Assembly (NCBI RefSeq): GCF_001949145.1
Contig: NW_019091503.1
Location: 332,462 to 360,928, forward strand
Length of the DNA: 28,467 nt
Reading direction: 5' to 3'
DNA from: Acanthaster planci
Lineage: Eukaryota; Echinodermata; Asteroidea; Valvatida; Acanthasteridae
Under the pieces are notes generated by a model. It was given only the letters and a program-made list of their open reading frames with translations, had not been told where the DNA came from and ran no database searches. The translations under genes were made by a program, and so were the position numbers. This document shows positions 19,901 through 27,969 of this stretch, piece after piece; the stretch's first letter is position 1; each line of letters starts with the position of its first letter.

Positions 19901-22900
19901 ATGCTACATTTTCATTCTTGACAATAAACAGAAGAGTATCAGCTGTCTCATAGACTGGAGTTGTTGGTGGGCTACCTACAAAGTTACAGAAAACAATCAA
20001 ATGAATACACATTCATCTCAATCACAAGTCAGTCACTCGTCACTCAGTATCAAATCACAAGCTGTGTGATGTTAACATCATATTTGGGTAATTATTCATC
20101 AATCATTCCTGCAGTACTTGTGACCTGATGCCCGATGTGACCAGACCTTTGACCTGACCTTTGACCAAACATGTAACCAGACCTATGACCAGACCTTTGA
20201 CCTAACATGAGATCAAACTTTTCACTTGACTTGTGACTTGACTTTTGACCTTTTTAGTGATTTACCAATAATTTGAAACATGTTTGACTGTTCCAACATG
20301 GCACACTCTACTCGTGTTGACAATCAATCAATCCTTGTACCCCTCCCCCCTCATGATGAAATTTCTTACCCTCCTGGGAAGTACTCTGCCATGAATCACC
20401 TGGTACCTTAATTCTCCCCTCCCCCATGATGAATTCTTACCCTCCTGGGAGGTAAACTCTGCCCTGAATCCCCTGCTACCTTGACTCTCATCTGATAAGA
20501 AACGTAACCACATCTCATTGGTTGGACTGACGATGCTTGAGATTGGTGGGTCAAGCTTTCCTGTCATCCACTTCAGAATGTTCTCGTTCACAGTCAAGCC
20601 CGAACCAATTATCAAGAAATCATGACTGGAAAGAAACAAAAGTCAAAAAGACGTACCATAAGGAATAAAATATATAACGTGGGAAAGATCTTGACCATGC
20701 TGAGTTGATGAGACACGGTGCTTCCTCTAGCAATCATCACTGTGCTGTTTTATTCTGGGAAAAAACTGTTACGATTATTAAAATCTGTCTTACTCTCTTT
20801 CCACATCAAAGTTGATAAAGTCCAGTTTCACCAATGCTGTCTGATCTTGTAGTTTTATCTTCCAAACACAGTCAAGATTGTTGGGGTAAGGCGTGCCTTC
20901 CAGGTAATTAGGTGAGTTGATGAATCCACTTGCAATATCTGTAAACGATCTGCCACAGTCATCCACTGACAGACAGACAGACCAACAAAAAACAAACACA
21001 AAGTTAAGAATGCATGGCTTATCATAAGAATCATAATTACCCAGCATTATTCTTCCATTCTCAAGGCTAAAGAATACTGTTTTCAGCTCCAACCACGCAC
21101 CCAATGGTTCTCAGCTGTAAAGTGACAATTCGAAACCTTACTAGTTCATGAATAAAAAATCAATGTAGGTTTCTCCATCACTTACACCAGTGGAGCAGCT
21201 AATTAGTTAAATGCCGAGAAGGACTGAGGACATATACAGTCAGACGTTACAGAAAAAGTAACTCTGAGAAACTGTTCAAAGGCATTTTTAGGATTGTTTT
21301 CCATACCTGTGCCATCATCCACTTTCGCAAATTCAACGGAGAATCCTTGAGCTGTCTTGGTGGAGTCTGTGATGAATCGTAGCCACATCTGATTAAACTG
21401 GCTCTCTAGATATCCTACATTCTCCTGGTAGCCAGTGTAACGTCCCAGCTCATTCAGTCCAGACGTCCCTCCAGAGCCAACTGTGAGGTAGTCTCCGTTA
21501 GAATCCAGACGGATAGAGAGGATGGTGAGGCGGACACGGCCAGGCTTGGAGACAGTAATGGTCCAAGTGATGTCCTGATGGATGATCGTATGAACAAATA
21601 GCTCAGTCTGTGACCAAATTGGCTATGGCGTGGCTTTTGCTAGAGGCTTGCAACAGCTAACTGAAGCCTTAGACAATTGAACAGCATTTGTATATACAAG
21701 ATATATATAAGACATATATATAGCCTTATCACAGCCCATTTATCACAGACCCTGTGGACAAGTACTTCCAGAAGGTGGTCATGGTCAAAATGAGAAATGT
21801 CAATCAGTGATACAGGCACTGTACTCCTCTGTGCTCTGTTTCAATCAAACACTTAACACTACATCTTATTATCAGTTTTCCTCTCTTAAACGCTTGACTT
21901 AAACACTAGTACGCTTCATCAGAAGCCATCCAACCTCTTTTGATTAACCTAAGAACCACATACATGTCACAAACAGCCTGACAAATGCACACTCTCATGT
22001 TACAGACAATCTCAATATTCAAAAACAGCATCTTACTCTCTGTGCATACCTTATTGTTTTCATAACTTGTGGGCCAGCCAGGGGATTGTATGTCTCCACT
22101 ATCACCTGTCACAGAGATATACTCCCGATTATCTGATTCTAGACAGCAGAAAGGAAAAGCACACAAAGAGGTCATGAACAGCACCATCACGATGTCTTTA
22201 ATACACACTTCAATCTTCCAAGCCAGCCACTGCAAAGGTGATCTATACCACATTTTGATGAGAAGCCTACCAGCACAGGCAGCAGTAATTGAAATTTCAA
22301 CAATTTTCCAACTTTGCGGCCTCATATCCTTGAATCTATTGACAGTGAACTGTGTTGGACATGGTTTAAGCAAATGCAATGTTTCCACAATTGATGTCCT
22401 CGCTTGGAAACACTGGAAGGCGCTTTTTTTTGCCTATGAATGAAATAAACAAATCCACCAATTCTTCATTAAAACTGGTTTAATGAGGCAAAAGAAAGAA
22501 AAGGATGTACATATAATTAATCAAGTTTTACATCATCAGACAAGCGTTTTACTAAAAATGTGAAAATGTCATGAAATGACCAGGTTTGAACAAGAAACAA
22601 ATTCTTACCAGGAGTCAAGGTAACTCGGGCAGGACCAATACGATCCAACACACTCAACCAGTTCAAACCAGCCACATAGACAAGGTAAACTGTGTCCTGC
22701 GTTACCGCGGTAACATCAATCTTGGCAGTCCTGATGTCACCACCATACACAGTTGTAAACTCTGAAAGGTAATTGTCAATGTCCGTTGAAACCATCGGCT
22801 GTTCAGTATCCTCATCACACACCACAAACTGAACACTCTTGTAGGCTCTGTTAGGACACTCTCCAGTTTACTCATGGGAATCAAATAGGGGAATTTCTTT

Positions 22901-25900
22901 GATGACACGTATGGAAACTATTTTGTGGATTTTAATTCCAGCATTTGACTGGCAACTGAATGAGCTCCAATCTGATAACACCAGTGCTCCCCTCTTCCTG
23001 GAAAAAATCCACCCAAGAAAATTCACCTAGCTATTACCTCACAGAATGGTAGAAATTTGTATAGTACTTTCAGTATGGTTTTTGAACACTGAAATCAGGG
23101 ATGATGACTGGTGGTTTACTTTTTGTTAGAAAATTTTTGAAGGAGGACTTCAAATGCTACTTCCACGGGGTAATGAACTTACTGTTTACAGGCACAGGTG
23201 TTGTTTCTTTTGTGGATTCCAAAGAACAGCTGTTTTTGGTTAATTCTTGGTATGCAAAAAACTGAACTATTTGACCTTTCCTCTCACAACTCACCTTCTG
23301 ATGATGAAGTATTCTCTTTGCTGTAATAGATACTATAGCCAATTACATCACAGCTGGTAGGAGACCCATCCCACTTGACCTCAAAGCTTGCTGGGGTCAA
23401 AGGAGAAACTCGTACATTCCTAGCATTTCCATCTTCTGGAATGAAACCTAGTATGACACAAATGGAGGGAATTTTCAATTTTTGAGGGGTAACAATTTCA
23501 TGCAATATCAATCAGAGAGCAAATTCTCTTGCCACAAAAATGTAATCTGACTGGCCATTTAGCCAGCCAATCATCTGATAAACTAAATCTAGACAGCCCT
23601 CAAGCTGACTAAATGAATCTAGTTGAGCCTAGCTCAACCTACTCAAACATAAAGCAGCCTTGTGAACCAAGCCTGTCTACAAATGCTTGCAATTAAATAT
23701 CTAACTAGCGGCCTGTGACCAAACTTGCTTATGCTTTCTGAATCCAGGAAGCCCAACTTCCTGCAAGCCTGTGAAGAAATGAGTTAGCCAACCCTTACAA
23801 AAACCAAAAACCAAGCCTAGGATCCTACCTTTGTCAGTAATCTCACACAGTATATACATCCTGTCATCACAAACCACTGAGCGTATTTCCATAGCACTGC
23901 CAACTTTCTGGATGTACCCACAATCATTTACGGAAAACCTAGGTTCATCTGATGGCCAGAGAGATTGTTGCCAATCAGCGGTGGGCTGACAATCAACCCA
24001 TCTCCAGTCTCCTTCCACGGATATGTCACTATAGCCTAGGTAAAAGTGGATAGCACACAGAAGAAAAACAAATCCAGCTTTGATAAAAACAAACTAAAAC
24101 TTTCAAGCAGTGACATGGCTAATTTCGAAAACTGCTCCTTACCAAGCCACCACATCTGACCTGGGTTGACCTCCTCCATCCTCTTCTGAATAAATTCTAA
24201 CTCCTGTGGACTATCAATAATAGCCAAGTCACCATTCTTGACATCTCCGCAGGTTCTTCGAGCAACGTCCCAACTACCATAGTCATTGTAGAAGGCAAAG
24301 CATGAACGTTCCCCTGGACCTTCCTCAAAATCCTCCGGGCAACCTAAAGCAAAATCAAGTTGATACTGGTAAGACTTGATCTTGTATCCAAGTCTATTTT
24401 TTGGATAGAGATAAGCCAAGTTTAGAAGCTGCAAAAACTGAAATAATCCTTTCAGAGAAAAAAGTCAGAAACAAGAGTTTGGGTATAGGAAGAAAACAGT
24501 CAATCACTAAAGAAAGGAGTCCATAGTAACCTAAGTTTTTCATCAAACAAATGGCCAAGTAACATATTGTTCAGCAGAGGAACTTCTGAAGATGCATGCT
24601 GCGACATACCCCATGGTGTGGTGACAATCACCGGTCCAACTTGCTCCAATTCTTCTCGTGTGTTCAAGGCAGCAACACCAATAGAATATTCTGTATCAAT
24701 CTCTAAGTCTGTCAGCAATGTCATGTTAGCATCCCCTCCATAGATTGTCACTGAATCTGTCAAAAGTCAGGATTCAAGTTATGTCAGTTGTATTCAGACA
24801 TGAGAGCACCTTCTTACAATGTACCCAAGTTCAAATGCTGAGGAAAAGTTGATGTTCTATGGGAGCTACTATATCTAATTAGAGCTCCTTCTGTGGTATA
24901 ACCAACTTGATGAACCTAATTGCTTTTAAAAGTTCCACCCCTAACTTACGACAGAGAAATTCAAATATGAAGCAGATTGCTAAAAAGAGGCAAAACCTAA
25001 CGTGACCAAATGAACAAGAGTCCAATCTCCTTAATCCATACATTCCTCACCTTTCAGGTCTTTATTTGACGTTTGGAAGTAATGCACTCTGTAACCAATG
25101 ATATCACAGGAATACACTGACACGACCCAAGTCACTTGAACACTTGTAGGTGTCATGGCAACAGCAACAACTTTGGTTGGTTTGGTCTCCTCTTCAGTGA
25201 AATCTTCATGCAATCAAATAGGCCTTTTGCGAGTTAACTTTGACCCAGATCTGGTACACTGAGTTTTTAAATTCACGTCAACATAACAACTTGAATTCTC
25301 CTTACTAAAACCACTGTTGCTATACCTCGTGATTTGGGGCAAGCATTTGCTTAGTTACATAAGAGACACCTTGCAACAATACATTGTTCTCAATGGATAA
25401 GAAGGGCACAAAGGAACCAGTCCATTCCAGACTGGTCGCTATGCAAAAGCTTGCTCCGAATCACACGGTATAGCAACAGTGCCTTTAGTCTGGGGAATTT
25501 AAATCGTTTTGTTAATGTGCCATCAGATAACTGAGATAACTGCGCCCGAGATTTTATTCAAATTTAACTCGTAAATGGGTCAATGAAGGAGACAACAATA
25601 GCAGTCAAATATAAAGTTAATGTGTTGGTTTCTTTGTAGTACGCTTCTGTCTTGCTGCGTCCTGAAATGGGATTGTCACAGAATAACAAAGAATTCCAGA
25701 CACGATTTGGTTCACACTAGTATGGAATAAAAGGAATATTAGTCCATGCCAAATTGCATTAAAGAATAAATAAGTATTTCTAAAAACAAAAACATGCACA
25801 AAACTTGAATTTGAACCAATCACAGCATCCCAATTAACGATATATGAATCTAGACTTGCTACAATGGATAAAGAAGCAGAAAAATGAAAAAGGTACTTTG

Positions 25901-27969
25901 TGTATTCATTTGTAGGAGATAAAAAGTATAAACTAAGTAATTGCTCCATGATTGAGGACTGTTAAGGTCCTCAATCTGACTGAGTTCATTGATATTTGGT
26001 CAACAAGAAATCCTCTTACCCTTTCCTTCTATTTGAAGTACCTTGTGATTTCCAATCTCACATTCTTCAAATTTATAACAATACAGCCGTTTCACAAAGT
26101 GCGCCGCCATAAGTTTGCAATGCGTTGGCCAATCACAATGTACGAAATTAATCGACCCAATGCAAGTTTGGAAATGGTTGACAAATTTTGCGCGTTATGA
26201 TAGGCCAACGCATTGCAAACTCTTGGTGGCGCACTATTGTGAATCGCCCGTATTGATGGGGTCAATGGGAGCCTACTTGATTGACACTTTTACAAATTTG
26301 CATCTTTTCTGCCTACCTTTTGGCGACACTTCACAAATAAAGTTGAATTTCTCATCGCATACTTCACTACTCAGTTGTCCTGTACCACCTAACAGAATGC
26401 CACAATCTTTCCTCTGAGCTGGTTCCCCTGGTACCCATAGAGTTGACTGCCAGTCACTGGTATCGCTGCAATCTACCCAGCGCCAAGTACCCTCCACAGA
26501 TACATCATAGTAACCTAAAGGCAAGCATTTTCATGCGAAATTGATGTCATGTAATACACACAATAGGTTCAGCCTTTATCAGATATATGCAAATGTATGT
26601 TGCTAACCATGAGTGGCTACAAGTGTCGAGACATGAAAGTCCAATTAAGACTGAGTCCCAGACCCACAGTTCCAATGACTGAGACCACTGAATAGAGAGA
26701 CCAACACCAAGACCAGTGAGTACCTGTCTCAAGATGGGTACTGAAATCAAGACCTTTCAAATTGCTGTCTACAGGACCTTTATGTGAGCTGATCAAACAG
26801 GTTACTCATATTATGCTCATCCACTGCTACCATTTATTCTTTGGAATCACTGCACACTGAGAACACAGACATCTCAAGATTTGGAACTAACTTTGATGGA
26901 CTTCCGGATCACAAGCAACATCATACATTTGTATAAACCCTCCCATTCGTAACAATCCTATTTCCAGAGTCAAATTCCTCAAGCAATTCATCTGCTTGCC
27001 CAGAATGGTAATTACATTCAGCATACTCTTAAGTTTTTGACAATATGTCAATCAGGGATGCTTGCTCAAATTGTTGATAATGGTTATTGAAATGCTTACC
27101 AATCCACCATGTTTGACCAGGTGCTAGTGTTTCTGTCTGGTTCAAAATGTAATCCAATTCCTCCTGATTGTCAATGATGAGCAAATCGCTGCCTTGGTTA
27201 CGACAACTGTTCCTTCTGCTATACCACCAGCCTGTGTTGTTAACATTATGATAGAACCAGTAGCAAGACCCATTGGGCCCAGGTAAATGCCATCCTGGGC
27301 AGGGACCTATTGGAGGAATATCGTGACAATTAGCATTATGCATGACCAATAGAGGGCAGTATGACCACCTGCCTGTATTGTAGCAATGGTTGCGTCCAGG
27401 AAAATGACATCCCAGACAGCAAACTACTGGAGGAATATTGTGACAATAGGCATATATGCATGACCAATAGAGGGTGGTGTATCAGCCTGTGATTGCCACA
27501 GAACCAGTCAAAAGACCCACTGGTTGATAAAGATGCCCATCTGGGTTAGACATCTTGCAGGGTCTCATTACCAATCAAAGGCAGGGTAATTACAATCACT
27601 CTGTTTTGTTATGAAACACATTGTAGTGATAAGAGGCTGTGGACCATGATAACGGCATTATTGTCAGAAACTGCTTTTAGGTATTTGAATATGTTTAGAT
27701 GGTCAAATATGCCCAAAATGAAATAATAAATCCAGGAATAAGTGGTAAAATCAACATATTTCAAAAGACTTATATGCACTTCCTGATCTCAATTTTCAAA
27801 AGAGGTATCCTTAAAGTCTTGCAATTACCTAGCCATATTTCAGCGGGGCCAACTTTATCCAACTCCTGCTCTATGTTCATTCCAGCAACATAGATTTGCC
27901 ACCAAACATTTGTTGTTAGAGAGGAAAGAATAACTTCAGTGGCGTTGCCATCATAGACTTGAACAGAAC
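16893..27969 (-). CDS. FN3/CTLD/CUB single-pass receptor, 3' part (gene-level entry)
   Basis: Nineteen exons (listed separately) join with matching phases to 2942 nt: a split codon, 979 codons and a stop. The 5' end lies beyond the window. Order from the N-terminal side: second half of an FN3, CTLD, FN3, CTLD, FN3, CUB, CUB, a membrane-proximal domain of about 150 residues, a transmembrane helix, and a cytoplasmic tail of about 56 residues. This is a type I cell-surface protein; CTLD, FN3 and CUB modules usually bind glycans or proteins outside the cell. Sequons (NGS, NNT, NQT, NAT, NMT, NTS) suggest N-glycosylation. Most introns are phase 1, as in shuffled extracellular modules. I do not recognise a named vertebrate orthologue. 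A recognition or adhesion receptor is inferred. Confidence 0.9.
17101..17545. other. assembly gap (445 N)
   Basis: A run of N inside the last intron of the receptor gene. Exons could hide here, but flanking exons (17795-17864 and 16893-16956) are phase-compatible (2 to 2) without any. Long open frames across it are artefacts of N. Confidence 0.99.
17795..17864 (-). CDS. receptor exon: cytoplasmic tail, part 2
   Basis: Acceptor tttcacag|AAGTCC, donor TACTTG|gtaaga, phase 1 to 2. Encodes EVQIQLGDENGSFRPTSFGS then DGT. Polar, with Ser/Thr sites. Confidence 0.82.
17977..18014 (-). CDS. receptor exon: cytoplasmic tail, part 1 (38 nt)
   Basis: Acceptor cttttcag|TTCCAA, donor AAAAAAG|gtaagt, phase 2 to 1. 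Encodes CSKIGGDHSSLKK. It is preferred over a nearer candidate acceptor at about 18250 because that one would give a stop at once (TGG TAA). Confidence 0.8.
18340..18648 (-). CDS. receptor exon: membrane-proximal domain end, transmembrane helix
   Basis: Acceptor ttattacag|TGCCTC, donor TTGGATG|gtaagt, phase 2 to 2. Begins with paired strands (VVFVRFYDVD, HIVTWVHD), then a helix-like NPEMVIQAVTAEKEYFQ. A Thr/Pro stalk (LPTTPVPTVPTSSLP) precedes the transmembrane helix WAIAVIAVGSLSILIVLGLF, followed by the cytoplasmic side. Confidence 0.92.
19329..19438 (-). CDS. receptor exon: membrane-proximal domain, part 2
   Basis: Acceptor gttttcag|TTTGAT, donor TTTTGA|gtaagt, phase 0 to 2. Encodes VNQVQLKSTIAEVLNRY and PAQQEIKQKIQGNF, predicted helical. 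The frame fits exons on both sides. Confidence 0.82.
19719..19823. mobile_element. small palindromic element family 3 (about 105 bp)
   Basis: Left arm GGATCTGGATCACAATCAGT, right arm the complement of GGTTCTGGATCACGATCAGT, with a 55-base middle. It looks like a very short MITE or foldback. It lies in the intron between the first two exons of the membrane-proximal domain. Confidence 0.7.
19899..19975 (-). CDS. receptor exon: membrane-proximal domain, part 1
   Basis: Acceptor tttgtag|GTAGCC, donor GCATGG|gtgagt, phase 1 to 0. Encodes a Pro/Thr hinge (SPPTTPVYET) then DTLLFIVKNENVAW, a likely beta strand that starts the membrane-proximal domain. Confidence 0.8.
20120..20250. repeat. degenerate short repeat of TTTGACC / AGACCTTTGACC
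   Basis: About ten TGACC or GACCT words follow each other with roughly 10-11 base spacing, including TGACCTTTGACC at 20155-20166. It reads as an old microsatellite-like array in the intron after CUB 2, but its words are those of nuclear-receptor half-sites. Confidence 0.7.
20340..20490. repeat. tandem duplication of about 70 bp carrying the CUB 2 donor site
   Basis: Two copies begin CCCCTCCCCC, then CATGATGAA, TTCTTACCCTCCTGGGA and CTCTGCC. The copy at about 20416-20490 includes the real exon end; the one at about 20340-20415 is intronic. Using the copied donor would add 71 nt and break the phase to the next exon. Confidence 0.85.
20441..20625 (-). CDS. receptor exon: CUB 2, second part
   Basis: Acceptor ctttccag|TCATGA, donor CAGGAGG|gtaaga, phase 2 to 1. 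Encodes HDFLIIGSGL, MWLRFLSDESQGSRGFRAEF. The second CUB cysteine pair is absent. The donor lies in a short tandem duplication that places a second identical CAGGAGG|gtaag site at 20370. Confidence 0.9.
20794..20965 (-). CDS. receptor exon: CUB 2, first part
   Basis: Acceptor gtctgtcag|TGGATG, donor AAAGAGA|gtaaga, phase 1 to 2. Encodes DDCGRSFTDIASGFINSPNY, YPNNLDCVWKI and LDFINFDVER. It has the first CUB cysteine pair, the SPNYP-like motif, and the acidic residues near FDVE typical of Ca2+-binding CUBs. Confidence 0.92.
21307..21574 (-). CDS. receptor exon: CUB 1, second part
   Basis: Acceptor catcag|GACATC, donor GGCACAG|gtatgg, phase 0 to 1, 89 codons. Encodes DITWTITVSKPGRVRLTI, LDSNGDYLTVGSGG and QMWLRFITDSTKTAQGFSVE, typical CUB strands (M.L.F.TD......GF.) but without any cysteine. 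Confidence 0.9.
22050..22138 (-). CDS. receptor exon: CUB 1, first part
   Basis: Acceptor gtctag|AATCAG, donor AATAAG|gtatgc, phase 1 to 0. Encodes GDSGDIQSPGWPTSYENNK, the G-x-I-x-S-P-x-[WY]-P-x-x-Y-x-x-N opening of a CUB domain. The two cysteines that normally bracket this region are missing. Confidence 0.88.
22609..22761 (-). CDS. receptor exon: FN3 (third), second half
   Basis: Acceptor acctttcag|AGTTTA, donor ACTCCTG|gtaaga, phase 1 to 1, 153 nt. Encodes TTVYGGDIRTAKIDVTA, YLVYVAGLNWL and RIGPARVTLTP. The frame stays open 99 nt upstream to a weak possible acceptor (exon then 22609-22860), also phase 1. The shorter form is chosen because its acceptor is stronger and its length matches the sister exons. 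Confidence 0.88.
23295..23447 (-). CDS. receptor exon: FN3 (third), first half
   Basis: Acceptor atactag|GTTTCA, donor TCAGAAG|gtgagt, phase 1 to 1, 153 nt. Encodes VSPLTPASFEVKWDGSPTS and CDVIGYSIYYSKENTSSSE. Clear FN3 A-C' strands; the C-D-[IV]-I-G-Y motif is shared with the FN3 exon at 25051-25203. Confidence 0.92.
23829..24035 (-). CDS. receptor exon: CTLD 2, second half
   Basis: Acceptor acctag|GCTATA, donor ACAAAG|gtagga, phase 1 to 1. Encodes SVEGDWRWVDCQPTADW, DEPRFSVNDCGY and SVVCDDRMYILCE. EPN is EPR and WND is VCD, as in CTLD 1, so Ca2+-dependent sugar binding of the classical kind is unlikely. Confidence 0.93.
24143..24343 (-). CDS. receptor exon: CTLD 2, first half
   Basis: Acceptor gctttag|GTTGCC, donor GGCTTG|gtaagg, phase 1 to 1. 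Encodes CPEDFEEGPGERSCFAFYND, ARRTCGDVKNGDLAIIDSPQ and PGQMWWLG. Parallel to CTLD 1 (PGQTWWIG), with the same internal intron position. Confidence 0.93.
24610..24756 (-). CDS. receptor exon: FN3 (middle), second half
   Basis: Acceptor tttgacag|ATTCAG, donor CATGGG|gtatgt, phase 1 to 1. Encodes DSVTIYGGDANMTLLTDLEI, TEYSIGVAALN and VGPVIVTTPW, the L..T.Y...V.A.N signature of FN3 strands E-G. Confidence 0.9.
25051..25203 (-). CDS. receptor exon: FN3 (middle), first half
   Basis: Acceptor gcatgaag|ATTTCA, donor CTGAAAG|gtgagg, phase 1 to 1, 153 nt. Encodes MTPTSVQVTWVVSVYSCDII and GYRVHYFQT, the B-C strand W and Y.V.Y pattern of FN3. Same length and layout as the exon at 23295-23447. Confidence 0.9.
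25217..25583. mobile_element. foldback DNA element family 1, copy B (inverted relative to copy A)
   Basis: Shares arms and middle with the element at 6186-6553: TTGCGAGTTAA near the left end, TGTTGCTATACCTCGT, then CCAGTCCATTCCA in reverse orientation, and TTATTCAAATTTAACTCG near the right end. More diverged at its tips than copy A. Its left edge lies about 12 bases from the 3' splice site of the FN3 exon at 25051-25203. Confidence 0.85.
26090..26254. mobile_element. palindromic MITE-like element family 4 (about 165 bp)
   Basis: Left AATACAGCCGTTTCACAAAG with GTTTGCAATGCGTTGGCC further in. Right is the complement: AATACGGGCGATTCACAATA with GTTTGCAATGCGTTGGCC. Arms of about 50 bp flank a short middle. 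No coding content; lies in the intron after CTLD 1. Confidence 0.85.
26317..26514 (-). CDS. receptor exon: CTLD 1, second half
   Basis: Acceptor cctttag|GTTACT, donor CAAAAG|gtaggc, phase 1 to 1. Encodes SVEGTWRWVDCSDTSDWQS, GEPAQRKDCG and EVCDEKFNFICE. The W-x-W core and closing cysteines are present. The Ca2+/sugar motif EPN is EPA here and WND is replaced by VCD, so classical sugar binding is doubtful. Confidence 0.93.
27100..27306 (-). CDS. receptor exon: CTLD 1, first half
   Basis: Acceptor ccaatag|GTCCCT, donor GGATTG|gtaagc, phase 1 to 1. Encodes CPGWHLPGPNGSCYWF, then SCRNQGSDLLIIDNQEELDY and ending PGQTWWIG. The extra N-terminal Cys pair marks a long-form C-type lectin domain, and WWIG is the WIGL core motif. 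Confidence 0.93.
27225..27588 (-). repeat. three tandem copies (about 115-135 bp) around the CTLD exon start
   Basis: The functional copy spans the CTLD acceptor (27225-27358). A second copy at about 27360-27480 repeats the intron end, including ATTCCTCCAGTAG and the GCATGACCAATAGAGGG block. It also carries a shortened exon start (CLGCHFPGRNHCYNTG against CPGWHLPGPNGSCY..NNTG). A third copy at about 27482-27588 keeps GTGGGTCTT, ACTGGTTCT and CACAGGCTG but has stops. The extra copies are exon relics inside the intron. Confidence 0.75.
27829..27969 (-). CDS. receptor exon: second half of FN3 (first in window)
   Basis: Acceptor ctttcag|GTTCTG, donor GGCTAG|gtaatt, phase 1 to 1. Encodes SVQVYDGNATEVILSSL, YVAGMNIEQELDKVGPAEIW. 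The D-G-N-A-T...Y-V-A-G-[ML]-N pattern matches the later FN3 second halves in this gene. The first half lies upstream, beyond the window or unseen. Confidence 0.85.

Noticed and set aside
25617-25949. 110-codon minus-strand open frame upstream of the middle FN3
   Set aside because: Hydrophobic, low-complexity translation, partly intron next to the foldback element; the FN3 joins in phase without it.
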